From Haloarcula halophila (lineage in GTDB: Archaea; Halobacteriota; Halobacteria; Halobacteriales; Haloarculaceae): 64,000 bases of DNA. Location: the NCBI RefSeq assembly GCF_029278565.1, contig NZ_CP119559.1:744001-808000 (forward strand), in the 5' to 3' direction. The translations under genes and the position numbers were made by a program. The notes under the pieces were generated by a model. It was not told the DNA's origin. It ran no database searches and was given only the letters and a program-made list of their open reading frames with translations. Within the stretch, counting starts at the first letter, position 1; every line of letters starts with the position of its first letter. Positions 33,852-42,982 of this stretch are shown piece after piece.

Positions 33852-34562
33852 ATGTCAGTCGAATTTGACTTCGGCGGCGAAGTAGCCCTGGTAACCGGCG
33901 TCGGTGGCGCGCTGGGCAGTGCTGTCGCGAACGCGTTTCTGGAGGCCGGTGCGACCGTCTGTGGGGCCGACGTGGTCGAGCCCGACAGCGAGGACTTCCT
34001 GCTGTCCGATCCGGGCCGGATCGAGTTCCACCAGGGCGATTTCACCGACGAGGACGACGTCGCCACCGTCGTCGAGCGCGTGGTCGACGACCACGGCCGC
34101 CTGGACTATCTCCTGAACGTCGCCGGTACCTGGCGTGGTGGCGACCCACTCCACGAGACCGACGCCGACACGTTCGATTTCCTCTTCGGCGTCAACCTCA
34201 AGACCATGTTCCTGGCCTCGAAACACGCCATCCCACACCTACAGGAGACGGAAGGCGCCATCGTCTCCGTGTCGGCCCGCTCCTCGCTGGAGGGCGGGAG
34301 CGGCGACGGCCTCTACCGGGCGACGAAAGCCGGCGTGCGACTCCTGACCGAGAGTATCGCCGAGGAGAACCTCGGCACCGTCCGGGCCAACTCCGTGATG
34401 CCCAGCGTCATCGACACGCCGATGAACCGCGAGATGATGCCAGACGCCGACTTCGAGGAGTGGGTCGATCCCGAACAGATCGGCGCTGTGATGTTGTTCC
34501 TCTGCTCGGACGCGGCGAGCGTGACCAGCGGCGCGGCCGTTCCGGTATACGGCGAGGCCTGA
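33852..34562 (+). CDS. Short-chain dehydrogenase/reductase
   Basis: 236-aa classical SDR, an NAD(P)-dependent oxidoreductase. Cofactor motif ALVTGVGGALGSAVANAFL, acidic residue after beta-2 (CGADVVEPDSE, pointing to NAD(H)), NVAGTWRGG, and active site Ser (IVSVSARSS) with YRATK (Tyr-x-x-x-Lys). Near the C terminus, ANSVMPSVIDTPMNREMMPD. The substrate is unknown; this is a common fold. Leaderless with TATA element GATTTATC at ~33820-33827. Single gene. Confidence 0.88.
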   Translation: MSVEFDFGGEVALVTGVGGALGSAVANAFLEAGATVCGADVVEPDSEDFLLSDPGRIEFHQGDFTDEDDVATVVERVVDDHGRLDYLLNVAGTWRGGDPLHETDADTFDFLFGVNLKTMFLASKHAIPHLQETEGAIVSVSARSSLEGGSGDGLYRATKAGVRLLTESIAEENLGTVRANSVMPSVIDTPMNREMMPDADFEEWVDPEQIGAVMLFLCSDAASVTSGAAVPVYGEA

Positions 34563-34643
34563 GAGCAGTCGAGACAGTGTCGGTCGTCCGGACCGAACTG
34601 AATCACAGGCGTTAACACCGACAGCGGGAAAGCGCCAGCAGAT

Positions 34644-35987
34644 ATGAGCGACAGAGAGACCTGGACGACCCGACTCGGATTCATCCTCGCGGCAGTGGGG
34701 AGCGCAGTGGGACTGGGCAACCTCTGGCAGTTCCCGTTCAAGACGGGTGCCAACGGCGGTGCGGCGTTCGTCGTGTTCTACCTGATCGCCGTGCTGTTTA
34801 TCGGCTTCCCCGCGATGCTGGCCGAGTTCGTCCTCGGCCGGCGGACGAACGTCAACGCCGTCGACGCCTTCGGGGAACTCGGGCACCACGGCTGGCGTCT
34901 CGTCGGCGGGATCGGCATCCTCACCGGCTTCTGGATCCTCTCGTACTACAACGTCGTCGGCGGGTGGGTCCTCCGGTACATCCTGGGCAGTGCGACCGGC
35001 GCGTACTTCGGCGATCCCGGCGGCTACTTCGGCGCTGTCTCCGCAGGTCCCGAGGCGGTGCTGGCACAGGCGGTCTTCCTGGCGCTGGTCGTCGGCATCG
35101 TCGCGCTGGGCATCGAGGACGGCATCGAGAAAGCGACGACGGTGATGGTCCCCAGCATCGTCGTGTTGATGATCGCGCTGGCGGCCTGGGTGGCGACGCT
35201 GCCCGGTGCCGGCGCCGGCTACGCCTTCTTCCTCTCCCCGGACCTGGGGACGATGGTCGACAACGCCGGGAGCATCATCCCCTTCGCCGTCGGGCAGGCG
35301 TTTTTCACCCTCTCGCTGGGGATGGCGATCATGATCACCTACTCCTCGTACGTCGGCGAGGACGACAACCTCGTCTTCGACGGCGGGATCATCGTCGTGA
35401 TGAACACGCTCGTCGGCGTGCTGGCCGGCCTGGTCGTGTTCCCGATCCTGCTGACCATCGACTACCAGATCACGACGACCACCGGCGGCCCCGGAGCGTT
35501 GTTCGTCGCCACCGCCTCGGGCTTTAGCTCCGTCCCGTTCGGCCGGCTGTTCGGGGTCGTCTTCTTCGGCGTCGTACTCATCGCGGCGCTGTCCTCTGCG
35601 ATCAGTCTCCTCGAAGTCAGCGTCGCCTGGGCCAACGACAACTTCGGCGTCTCCCGGCCCGTGCTGGCGACCGGGATCGGCGTCGGCCTGTTCGTCCTGG
35701 GCCTGCCCTCGGCGTGGGACACCGCCTGGCTGACCTGGTTCGACAACTTCGCTTACCAGCTGTTCCTCCCGCTGTCGGCGCTGCTGGTCGTCGTCTTCGT
35801 CGGCTGGGTGCTGGGCGAGGACGCCGTCGCCGAACTCCGACAGGGGACCGGCGGGCTGGGCTGGTTCGGCCCGGTGTGGCTGTGGGCACTTCGACTGGTC
35901 GTCGTCGCCGGTATCCTCGCGACACTCGGGCTGGGCGTCGAGACGATGTTCCTGGGCGAGGACCCCGCCGTCGTCCAGCCGTTCTGA
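34644..35987 (+). CDS. Sodium-dependent symporter, NSS family
   Basis: 447-aa neurotransmitter:sodium symporter (LeuT/MhsT fold) importing an amino acid or related solute with Na+. About 11 helices; helix 1 signature GSAVGLGNLWQFPFKTGANG supplies unwound-helix Na+ and substrate contacts; helix 6 TLSLGMAIMITYSSYVGEDD; helix 8 LIAALSSAISLLEVSVAW with Na+-binding Ser pair. Tandem with a paralogue 49 bp downstream. Substrate not deducible. Confidence 0.93.
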   Translation: MSDRETWTTRLGFILAAVGSAVGLGNLWQFPFKTGANGGAAFVVFYLIAVLFIGFPAMLAEFVLGRRTNVNAVDAFGELGHHGWRLVGGIGILTGFWILSYYNVVGGWVLRYILGSATGAYFGDPGGYFGAVSAGPEAVLAQAVFLALVVGIVALGIEDGIEKATTVMVPSIVVLMIALAAWVATLPGAGAGYAFFLSPDLGTMVDNAGSIIPFAVGQAFFTLSLGMAIMITYSSYVGEDDNLVFDGGIIVVMNTLVGVLAGLVVFPILLTIDYQITTTTGGPGALFVATASGFSSVPFGRLFGVVFFGVVLIAALSSAISLLEVSVAWANDNFGVSRPVLATGIGVGLFVLGLPSAWDTAWLTWFDNFAYQLFLPLSALLVVVFVGWVLGEDAVAELRQGTGGLGWFGPVWLWALRLVVVAGILATLGLGVETMFLGEDPAVVQPF

Positions 35988-36036
35988 CAATTCTCGTCCC
36001 GTCAGTCTTTTCGTCGTCCGTACGGACCGGGGGACA

Positions 36037-37431
36037 ATGACCAGAGCGACCTGGCGGACCAGAGTGGGCTTCGTGCTCGCCGCCGTCGGCAGCGCCGTCG
36101 GTCTGGGGAACATCTGGCGGTTCCCCTGGCTGACCGCACAGAACGGCGGCGGGGCGTTCCTGTTGTTGTATCTGCTCGTCGTCGTCCTCGTCGGCGTCCC
36201 GGGACTGCTGGGCGAGATGGTGATCGGCCGGCGGAGCGGGCGGAACCCCGTCGGTGCCTTCGGAACGCTGGGCGGGGACCGCTGGCGCCCGCTGGGCGGG
36301 CTGGCCCTGTTCGCGTCGGTCGTCGTCCTCTCGTTTTACTCCGTGGTCGGCGGCTGGATTCTGCGGTACACCGTCGCCAGCGCGACCGGCGCGTACTTCC
36401 CGGCCCCACAAGAGTACTTCGCGGCGATCGATTACGGCGTCGGTGCCGCGGGCTTTCACGCCCTGTTCCTGCTGGCGACGGCGGCAGTCGTCTACGTCGG
36501 CGTCGACCGCGGCATCGAGGTAGCCACGACCGTGATGGTCCCGGGGATCGTCCTCATGCTCGGTGGGCTGGCCGTCTGGGCGGGAACTCTCGACGGGGCC
36601 ACGGGCGGCTACGAGTTCTACCTCTCGCTGGATCTGGCCTATCTGCGGGCGAACTTCTTCGACGTGCTCGGAGCCGCGGCGGGACAGGCGCTGTTTACCC
36701 TCTCGGTGGGCGCAGGCGCGATGTTGACCTACGCTTCGTATTTGGGTGAGGACCGTTCACTGGCCGCCGACGGCACCCTCATCGCCGGACTCAACACCGG
36801 TATCGGGGTGTTGGCCGGGCTCGTCATCTTCCCGCTGTTGTTCTCGCTGGGCGTCGATCCGGGTGCCGGCGGCCCCGGCGCGCTGTTTATCAGCCTCGCC
36901 GGTGCGTTCGCCAGCCTTCCCTACAGCCGGCTCGTCGGGATCGCGTTCTTCGGCGTCGTGTTGCTGGCTGCGCTGTCCTCGTCGATCAGCATCTACGAGG
37001 TGCTGGTCTCGTATCTGGTCGACGAGCACGGAGCGTCCCGGGGAGGAGCGACCGCCGCCGTCGGCACGCTGTTTCTCGTCACGGGGACCGGTGCGGCACT
37101 GTCGCCGTCCCTGTTTACACTGTTGGCCGACACGATCGCCAACCTCGCGCTCACCGCGGGGCTGCTCGGGTTCTTGCTGTTCGACGGCTGGGTGCTGGGA
37201 CGGCTCGCCCTGGAGGAGTACGAACTGGGAGCGGGTCGCATCGCGACGCTCGCGGGGCGCCCGTGGTTCGTCGCGATCGCAGTGATTCTGCCACTCTTTC
37301 TGGCGTTTACGTTCGTCACGGGGATCGGCGGTGTCGTCGGTGTCACGCCGACCGCTGGACAGTCCAGTGCGATCGCCGTCGCCGTCGTCGGGGGCTGTAT
37401 CGCGCTGTTCTCGCGGCGGAGCCGAGCGTAG
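36037..37431 (+). CDS. Sodium-dependent symporter, NSS family (second copy)
   Basis: 464-aa NSS paralogue of the previous gene: helix 1 GSAVGLGNIWRFPWLTAQNG, here with the canonical NIWRFPW including Arg-x-Pro gate residue, where its neighbour has LWQFPF; helix 6 TLSVGAGAMLTYASYLGEDR; helix 8 LLAALSSSISIYEVLVSYLV. The Arg/Gln difference in helix 1 suggests the pair differ in gating or substrate. Own TATA-like TCTTTTC ~27 bp upstream. Convergent with the EamA exporter gene. Confidence 0.93.
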   Translation: MTRATWRTRVGFVLAAVGSAVGLGNIWRFPWLTAQNGGGAFLLLYLLVVVLVGVPGLLGEMVIGRRSGRNPVGAFGTLGGDRWRPLGGLALFASVVVLSFYSVVGGWILRYTVASATGAYFPAPQEYFAAIDYGVGAAGFHALFLLATAAVVYVGVDRGIEVATTVMVPGIVLMLGGLAVWAGTLDGATGGYEFYLSLDLAYLRANFFDVLGAAAGQALFTLSVGAGAMLTYASYLGEDRSLAADGTLIAGLNTGIGVLAGLVIFPLLFSLGVDPGAGGPGALFISLAGAFASLPYSRLVGIAFFGVVLLAALSSSISIYEVLVSYLVDEHGASRGGATAAVGTLFLVTGTGAALSPSLFTLLADTIANLALTAGLLGFLLFDGWVLGRLALEEYELGAGRIATLAGRPWFVAIAVILPLFLAFTFVTGIGGVVGVTPTAGQSSAIAVAVVGGCIALFSRRSRA

Positions 37432-37432
37432 C

Positions 37433-38401
37433 TCAGTCGGCCTCGAACGCCCGGACCTCGCCGTCGATCTCGAAGTGGTTCACGTCGGGTTCGTAGCCCG
37501 GGCGGAGCCGCCGGCGGTCGACGGAGTCGCTCCCGATGACGGCGAAGCCGACGAAGATGGTGAGGAAGCCGACGACGGCCGTCGGGGGGATGGTCTCGTC
37601 GAGCAGCGCCCACCCGCCCAGCGTCGAGACCGCCGGGACGACGTAGAACACCAGGTTCGCCCGGATGGCGCCGACCTCGTCCAGCAGTCCGAAGTAGGCG
37701 ATGTAGGCGACAGCGCCGGCGAACACGCCGACGTAGCCAAGCGCCAGTAGGCCGGGGGCCGTCCAGGCCACGGCCGCGATCGACTCGCCGGCCGCGACGC
37801 TCAGGCCGTGGGTCAGCGCCGACGCCAGCGGGAGTGCCCAGGCGACCCGGACGGTACTGGAGAGGCCGCTGTCTGCCCAGCGGATGAGGACGCTCCCGAG
37901 CGCAGCGGCCACGGCGGCGGCGAACAGGACGAGTTGCCCCAGGCCGCCGTTGGCGAGCATCGCCGGGTCCGGGTCGACGACCAGTGCGACCCCGAGCAGG
38001 CCGACGACCATCCCGACCGTCCCGCGACGCGAGAGCCGTTCGGTCGAGAGCAGGAGTGCGGCGAACACCGGCGTCAGGATCGGGTTCAGGCTGAAGACGA
38101 TCGCGGCGACGGCACTGGTCGCGGACTGCTGGCCGACGAACAGGAGCGCGTTGGTCAACCCGATCGCGAGCAGTCCGGTGACACCGATCCCGAGGAGGTC
38201 ACCGCGAGTCCGCGGGAGCAGGTCGGCCCGGGACCGCGTCGCGAGGACGTACACCGCCAGTGCCAGCGCGGCGATGTCGAACCGCAACGCGACGAACAGC
38301 AGCGGCGGGAAGTAGTCGAGGCCCGCCTTCACGGCGACGAAGGTCCCGCCGAACAGCACGCTCGCGGCGATAGCGAGTCCGGGGACACGGCGTGAGATCA
38401 T
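37433..38401 (-). CDS. EamA/DMT-family transporter
   Basis: 322-aa drug/metabolite transporter with ten predicted helices in two EamA repeats (VLFGGTFVAVKAGLDYFPPL at the start of repeat one; GSVLIRWADSGLSSTVRVAW in repeat two) and a short acidic tail. Members export amino acids or metabolites; substrate unknown. The ATG at 38401 is preceded by GGAGGTG 6 nt away and overlaps the stop of a 20-26 codon leader ORF as ATGA, so translation is probably coupled to it. Divergent from a FilR1-type regulator, which is the obvious candidate controller. Confidence 0.9.
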   Translation of the reverse strand: MISRRVPGLAIAASVLFGGTFVAVKAGLDYFPPLLFVALRFDIAALALAVYVLATRSRADLLPRTRGDLLGIGVTGLLAIGLTNALLFVGQQSATSAVAAIVFSLNPILTPVFAALLLSTERLSRRGTVGMVVGLLGVALVVDPDPAMLANGGLGQLVLFAAAVAAALGSVLIRWADSGLSSTVRVAWALPLASALTHGLSVAAGESIAAVAWTAPGLLALGYVGVFAGAVAYIAYFGLLDEVGAIRANLVFYVVPAVSTLGGWALLDETIPPTAVVGFLTIFVGFAVIGSDSVDRRRLRPGYEPDVNHFEIDGEVRAFEAD

Positions 38402-38460
38402 CCGGACACCTCCAGCAGGGAGTCTCCGGGCACGCCCGGAGAGAAGAACCAAAACAGCAT
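38398..38460 (-). CDS. Possible leader peptide overlapping the EamA transporter start
   Basis: A 20-codon frame beginning MLFWFFSPGVPGDSLL and ending in TGA inside the ATGA at the transporter start (38401-38398). In-frame ATGs at 38472 and 38478 could extend it to 26 residues. A TATA-like element CTCTTATGG (reverse strand, ~38487) lies 27 bp before the ATG at 38460, which would make the leader the leaderless first cistron, with the SD-like GGAGGTG for the transporter located inside it. Hydrophobic aromatic composition (LFWFF) could matter for attenuation or membrane targeting. Inference; no expression evidence. Confidence 0.4.
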   Translation of the reverse strand: MLFWFFSPGVPGDSLLEVSG

Positions 38461-38484
38461 ACCGTAGACCATGCTCATCACATT

Positions 38485-38504
38485 CCATAAGAGGGTCTCT
38501 ATGG
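38485..38504. promoter_or_regulatory. Imperfect inverted repeat at the EamA promoter
   Basis: CCATA-A-GAG-GGT-CTC-TATGG: eight paired bases with one bulged A, overlapping the TATA-like element of the leader/EamA promoter. Candidate operator. Confidence 0.4.
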
Positions 38505-38572
38505 GCATAAGGGCGTCCAGAAACCCTTACGCGCCGGGAAACGCCGACTCGGGGTTCCCAGTCCGACACGGT

Positions 38573-38587
38573 GTGAAATCCTTTCAC
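38573..38587. promoter_or_regulatory. Inverted repeat GTGAAA-TCC-TTTCAC upstream of the FilR1-type regulator
   Basis: Perfect 6-bp arms with a 3-bp centre, ~45 bp before the regulator start, next to its AT-rich promoter (GAAAAACCCTTTG). Candidate autoregulatory site. Confidence 0.45.
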
Positions 38588-38629
38588 GGTACGAAAAACC
38601 CTTTGCCCGTCGGGGCGCAACGAGCGCCC

Positions 38630-39424
38630 ATGGAATCCGCGCTGGAGGAGATCGAGTTCTTGGCGCTGTCGCCCAACCGGGTGACGGTGCTGTCGGCCCT
38701 GGCTACGGGACACCACACTCGGAGCGAACTCGCGGACCGCACGGGGGCCTCACAGGCGACACTCGGTCGCATTCTCGCCGACTTCGAGGACAGAGCGTGG
38801 GTCCGCCGCCGGGACGGGGGGTACGTCGCGACCGCGACCGGCCGACTGGTCGCCGACGGGGTCGAGGAGCTGGTCGGGATCGTCGAGACCGAACAGGACC
38901 TCCGGGGAATCGTCGACTATCTGCCGACAGCGGCGATCGACTTCGATCTGCGGGAACTGGCCGACGCGACGATCACGACGCCGACAGAGACCCGACCGAA
39001 CGCGCCCCTCCAGCGGCTGCTCGGGATGCTCGCGGACGCCGACACCGTCTACGCGTTCTCGCATACGTTCAACGATCAGAGCCTCGGAGCCGTCCAGGAG
39101 CAGGTCGTCGAACACGGCCAGGGCTTCCGCGGTGTCTTCTCGCGGACGGCGATCGAAGCACTCGCCGACGACCCCCGACTCCGGGACCGCCTCCGGACGC
39201 TGTTGAGTGCAGACAGCGCTACGATCAGGATTCGAGACGAGCGGATTCCGCTGGCAGCGATGGTGGCCGACGACACCGTCTTCCTCCTCTTGCGTGACGC
39301 GGACGGCATCCTGCGGGCCGGCATCGACACCGACGCCGCGGCCGTCCGAGCGTGGGCCGACGACACCTTCGAGCACTACTGGGCGACGGCGACGCCACTG
39401 GCGGCGAGCGATCTGGAGTCGTGA
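38630..39424 (+). CDS. Winged-helix transcriptional regulator, FilR1 type
   Basis: 264-aa regulator. N-terminal winged helix (FLALSPNRVTVLSALATGHH, recognition helix TRSELADRTGASQATLGRIL, wing ARVRRRDGGYVATA-type) and a C-terminal ~150-residue domain of the FilR1/DUF1724 type (DTVYAFSHTFNDQSLGAVQE, GFRGVFSRTAIEAL, IPLAAMVADDTVFLLLRD) that would bind an effector. The ATG at 38630 starts the conserved fold; longer frames upstream run through the promoter and are rejected. Divergent from the EamA transporter, with inverted repeats on both sides, so it likely controls it and itself. Confidence 0.88.
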   Translation: MESALEEIEFLALSPNRVTVLSALATGHHTRSELADRTGASQATLGRILADFEDRAWVRRRDGGYVATATGRLVADGVEELVGIVETEQDLRGIVDYLPTAAIDFDLRELADATITTPTETRPNAPLQRLLGMLADADTVYAFSHTFNDQSLGAVQEQVVEHGQGFRGVFSRTAIEALADDPRLRDRLRTLLSADSATIRIRDERIPLAAMVADDTVFLLLRDADGILRAGIDTDAAAVRAWADDTFEHYWATATPLAASDLES

Positions 39425-39452
39425 CCGGACCCGAGAACGGCGTCCCGTCGGA

Positions 39453-40076
39453 CTACCGGACCCGCCAGACGTCGTCTCCCGGGAGGAACCGGCCGAGTTC
39501 GGCTTCCTGTCGGTAGTCGGTCGCGAGCAGCGCGGTGAGGGCGGCGACGAGGGCGTCCTCGTCGGCGTCGGTCCACTCGCTGGGGTCTTTGATCGGGTAG
39601 ACGAGCCAGCCACTGCCACGGACCTCCGTCGCGTGCAGGGCCTCCATGTCGACGGAATCGGCCGGTTCGGCGGTCATATTCGCGAAGACGTGCCTGGTCG
39701 CGCGCTCGCCGACGGGGAGCAGGACGTGAGAGGTGATCGCCCGAACCTCGGTGTCGAACATCGGTTCGTGGTCCGCGTAATCGTCCGCGGTCGGGTCGCG
39801 GTCGCCACAGAGGAACAGATAGGAGAGGTACGTCTTGTCGACGGTCGGCGGGGTACCCACCTCCGTCAGGAGCCCACCGGCCAGCAGCGCCCGCTGGAGT
39901 CGCTCGGCGGCAGGGGTCCCGGTGAAGGGGATCCCCGACTCGCTGCCGCCGTGGACCCGGGGGTTGTCGCCGACGACGTGGAAATCGGCGTTGGCGTCGC
40001 CGTAGCCCGGGACGAACGGCTCACACGGCGCGTCGAAACCGAACGGGTTGTGCTGCGTTGCCGTGATGTTTTTCAC
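39453..40076 (-). CDS. Uracil-DNA-glycosylase-like protein
   Basis: 207-aa protein of the UDG superfamily (family 4/5-like). The motif A region is VVGDNPRVHGGSESGIPFTG, matching GxxPGxxExxxGxPFxG, and the C-terminal half has HVLLPVGERATRHVF, like the second UDG motif; KTYLSYLFLC holds the middle strand. Iron-sulfur Cys spacing of family 4 is not clear, so activity on uracil is uncertain. Both possible starts are GTG (40076 and 40127); 40076 is preferred because it begins VKNITATQHNPFG, typical for relatives, and has a TATA-like GTTTTGAG ~27 bp upstream. Confidence 0.78.
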   Translation of the reverse strand: MKNITATQHNPFGFDAPCEPFVPGYGDANADFHVVGDNPRVHGGSESGIPFTGTPAAERLQRALLAGGLLTEVGTPPTVDKTYLSYLFLCGDRDPTADDYADHEPMFDTEVRAITSHVLLPVGERATRHVFANMTAEPADSVDMEALHATEVRGSGWLVYPIKDPSEWTDADEDALVAALTALLATDYRQEAELGRFLPGDDVWRVR

Positions 40077-40228
40077 ACGGGGTGGAAGGTCGTACCCCCT
40101 CAAAACTCCGGCGGTTCGAACGCTCACGGTCGTTCCGGTGGGACTTCGATCCCGGCGGCGCGGGTAACGCTTTTCTCACCGGCCCCCGACAGCGCGGATA
40201 TGTTCGGGTCCACGAGCCGTGATGTCGA

Positions 40229-41779
40229 ATGAGCCACGACGACCGCGTCGAGGACCTCCGCGAGCGCAAGGGGGCCGCCGAACGGGGCGGCGGCGAGGAG
40301 CGCATCGAGGCACAGCACGACCGGGGAAAACTCACCGCCCGCGAGCGGATCGACTACTTCCTGGACGACGACACGTTCGTCGAGATCGACGCGCTGCGCG
40401 AGCACCGCTCGACGAACTTCGACATGGAGGACAACCACGTCCCGGGCGACGGCGTCGTCGTCGGCTACGGCCAGGTCAACGGCCGCCGGGTGTACGTCTT
40501 CGCCCACGACTTCACAGTCTTCGGCGGATCACTGGGCGAGGCGTTCGCACAGAAGGTCTGTAAGGTGATGGACCAGGCCATCGAGAACGGCGCGCCCATC
40601 GTCGGGCTGAACGACTCGGCCGGCGCGCGCATCCAGGAAGGGATCGACTCGCTGGCGGGTTACGCCGACATCTTCCACCGGAACCAGCAGGCCAGCGGCG
40701 TCGTCCCGCAGATCTCGGCGATCATGGGGCCGTGTGCCGGGGGTGCGGTGTACTCGCCGGCGATCACCGACTTCGTCTACATGGTCGAGGAGACCAGCCA
40801 CATGTTCATCACCGGCCCGGACGTGATCGAGACGGTCACCGGCGAGGAGGTCGGCTTCGACGAACTCGGCGGCGCGAAGACCCACGCCAGCGAGTCCGGC
40901 GTCGCCCACTTCACGGCCGCTGACGAGAAGGCCGCGATGGACGAGATCCGCTATCTGCTCTCCTTTCTCCCCCAGAACAACGTCGAGGACCCGCCCAGCG
41001 TCGACTCCTGGGACGACCCCGACCGGCGGGACGACTCGCTGGTCGAGACGGTCCCCGACGCCCCACAGAAACCCTACGACATGCACGACGTGATCGGCGG
41101 CGTCCTCGACCAGGACTCCTTCTTCGAGGTCGCGGAGGCCTTCGCCCGCAACATCCTCACCGGGTTCGCCCGCCTGGACGGCCACGCCGTCGGCGTCGTC
41201 GCCAACCAGCCCCGTGTCAACGCCGGGACCCTGGACATCGACGCCTCCCGGAAGGCGGCACGGTTCGTCCGCTTCTGTGACGCGTTCAACATCCCGATCC
41301 TCACCTTCGTCGACGTGCCCGGGTTCATGCCCGGCAAGGACCAGGAACGTAACGCCATCATCAACCACGGCGCGAAACTCCTCTACGCGTTCTCGGAGGC
41401 GACGGTCCCGTTGCTGACGGTCATCACGCGCAAGGCCTACGGCGGCGCCTACGACGTGATGGCTTCGAAACACATCGGCGCGGACGTCAACTACGCCTGG
41501 CCGACCGCCGAGATCGCGGTGATGGGGCCACAGGGCGCGGTCAACGTCCTCTACGACGACGAACTCGAATCCGCCGAGGACGTCGAGGCCCGGCGGCAGG
41601 AACTCATCGACGAGTACCGCGACGCGTTCGCGACCCCCTACATCGCGGCCAAACGCGGGTTCGTCGACGACGTCCTCGAACCACAGGAGACACGGCCGCG
41701 GCTGATCGCCGATCTGGAGCTACTCCGGGGGAAGCGAGCGGACCAGCCCGACCGCAAACACGGTAACATCCCACTGTAA
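40229..41779 (+). CDS. pccB: Acyl-CoA carboxylase carboxyltransferase subunit (PccB)
   Basis: 516-aa beta subunit that carboxylates propionyl-CoA (and possibly acetyl-CoA) with carboxybiotin supplied by PccA. Two crotonase-like domains: N-terminal acyl-CoA side [20 protein letters not shown] and [17 protein letters not shown]-terminal biotin side [37 protein letters not shown] and [19 protein letters not shown]. Length and motifs match haloarchaeal PccB, which supplies propionyl-CoA carboxylation in odd-chain metabolism and PHBV pathways. Followed 2 bp later by pccX. Confidence 0.95.
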   Translation: MSHDDRVEDLRERKGAAERGGGEERIEAQHDRGKLTARERIDYFLDDDTFVEIDALREHRSTNFDMEDNHVPGDGVVVGYGQVNGRRVYVFAHDFTVFGGSLGEAFAQKVCKVMDQAIENGAPIVGLNDSAGARIQEGIDSLAGYADIFHRNQQASGVVPQISAIMGPCAGGAVYSPAITDFVYMVEETSHMFITGPDVIETVTGEEVGFDELGGAKTHASESGVAHFTAADEKAAMDEIRYLLSFLPQNNVEDPPSVDSWDDPDRRDDSLVETVPDAPQKPYDMHDVIGGVLDQDSFFEVAEAFARNILTGFARLDGHAVGVVANQPRVNAGTLDIDASRKAARFVRFCDAFNIPILTFVDVPGFMPGKDQERNAIINHGAKLLYAFSEATVPLLTVITRKAYGGAYDVMASKHIGADVNYAWPTAEIAVMGPQGAVNVLYDDELESAEDVEARRQELIDEYRDAFATPYIAAKRGFVDDVLEPQETRPRLIADLELLRGKRADQPDRKHGNIPL

Positions 41780-41781
41780 CC

Positions 41782-42108
41782 ATGGCGACAGAGACAGACA
41801 CCGACGGCGAGGTATCGGCCGAGACGGCAGTCGACGACGATCTGGTCGAGTCCGTCACGAACCAGGTTCCGGACGCCTCCACCGAGGAGGCCGCCGCGAT
41901 CGCGGTCGCCATCGGCGCTCACCTGGCCGACCGGGAACGGGCCGCAGCGGCCGCGGCCGCCGCCACAGCGCAGTCCGAGGAGAGCTGGGACGGGGAGGAG
42001 TGGGCCTTCTCCGAGCGGGTCAGCGCGACCCAGCAACGCCACGTTCGGGTCCCCGGGGAGACGCCGACCGATCCCTGGACCGCGGCGGGCCGGACCGACC
42101 GGATGTAG
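41782..42108 (+). CDS. pccX: Small acyl-CoA carboxylase accessory subunit (PccX-like)
   Basis: 108-aa protein: acidic start [20 protein letters not shown], a helix [20 protein letters not shown] followed by an Ala-rich run [13 protein letters not shown], then [15 protein letters not shown] and [17 protein letters not shown]. It corresponds to the small subunit PccX reported for Haloferax mediterranei propionyl-CoA carboxylase, analogous to actinobacterial epsilon subunits (from memory). Two bases after pccB; the ends at 42108 meet a convergent gene end-to-end. Confidence 0.88.
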   Translation: MATETDTDGEVSAETAVDDDLVESVTNQVPDASTEEAAAIAVAIGAHLADRERAAAAAAAATAQSEESWDGEEWAFSERVSATQQRHVRVPGETPTDPWTAAGRTDRM

Positions 42109-42873
42109 TCACTCCGGTTCGGAGCCACCGAGGATCGCACCGAGAGGGTCGTAGGCCCCGGCCAGGAGCCGTTCGGTGACCCACCCCGTCGCGCGTGCGA
42201 GTCCGTTGAGGGCGTTCAGCGTCGCCAGCGAGAGGAGGAGCCCGGCGACAGCCACCACCAGTGCCTCCGGCAGCGTCCGGACCCGCCAGTAGTCGACGCT
42301 GACGACCGCGTTGACACCGACCAACAGGTTGTTCCAGACGACGTACAGCGCCGGGTGAAACTCCACCGGACGGTCGGTCGGGATACCGACGTACACCGCC
42401 GGGTCACCGTAGTGCAGCGGGACGAGCACCATCGCAAGCCCGGTCGACAGCGCCGAGGTCAGCAGTAGCAGCGTCACGATTCCGACGCCGAACTTCAGTA
42501 CCAAGTACGCGAGCGGCGTCCACGTCCGGTGGTCGATGAACAGCGAGGCCACACGTTCGCGGGCTGTCTCGCCCGACAGAGCGGTCCGGGCCTCGATATC
42601 ACGGCCGAGCAGCGTCGTCGTGAGACGGCGCTCGATGCCGGCGAGGGCCAGACAGACGACCGCGGTCGCCGCCAGGACGACCACACCGATTAAAACGACC
42701 GACAGACCGAGCCCGAACCCCACGCCGAAACTGACGACGAAGACGTACACGAACCCGGCGGGGAACGCCAGCAGCAGGTACAGGAGGTTCCGGTACGTCT
42801 GTGGCCGGACCGGTGCGCCGACGAACCGTCGCGCTCCGCGGGAGAGGGTCGCGAGATCGACAGCGGGAGCCAT
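42109..42873 (-). CDS. Membrane protein with putative sensor domain
   Basis: 254-aa integral membrane protein with four helices in two pairs (RNLLYLLLAFPAGFVYVFVV, VSFGVGFGLGLSVVLIGVVV-type; YLVLKFGVGIVTLLLLTSAL; LPEALVVAVAGLLLSLATLN). This is the layout of the Pfam Sensor (PF13796-like) domain found N-terminal to kinases and regulators, here without an output domain. It lies 110 bp downstream of the DUF4097 lipoprotein on the same strand; both are envelope proteins and may be cotranscribed. Function unknown. Confidence 0.8.
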   Translation of the reverse strand: MAPAVDLATLSRGARRFVGAPVRPQTYRNLLYLLLAFPAGFVYVFVVSFGVGFGLGLSVVLIGVVVLAATAVVCLALAGIERRLTTTLLGRDIEARTALSGETARERVASLFIDHRTWTPLAYLVLKFGVGIVTLLLLTSALSTGLAMVLVPLHYGDPAVYVGIPTDRPVEFHPALYVVWNNLLVGVNAVVSVDYWRVRTLPEALVVAVAGLLLSLATLNALNGLARATGWVTERLLAGAYDPLGAILGGSEPE

Positions 42874-42982
42874 CCGTTCTCCCTGGTCACCGAACGAACA
42901 TAAATCTCGACGGTCGTGTCGCGAGTGCCGACGCGAATCCGGCGTTCGACTGTGTGTCTCTCGACCATCCGACCGACCCCCG

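Noticed and set aside
34239-36113. 624-codon reverse frame
   Set aside because: Antisense of the SDR and first NSS gene; D/E/Q-rich shadow.
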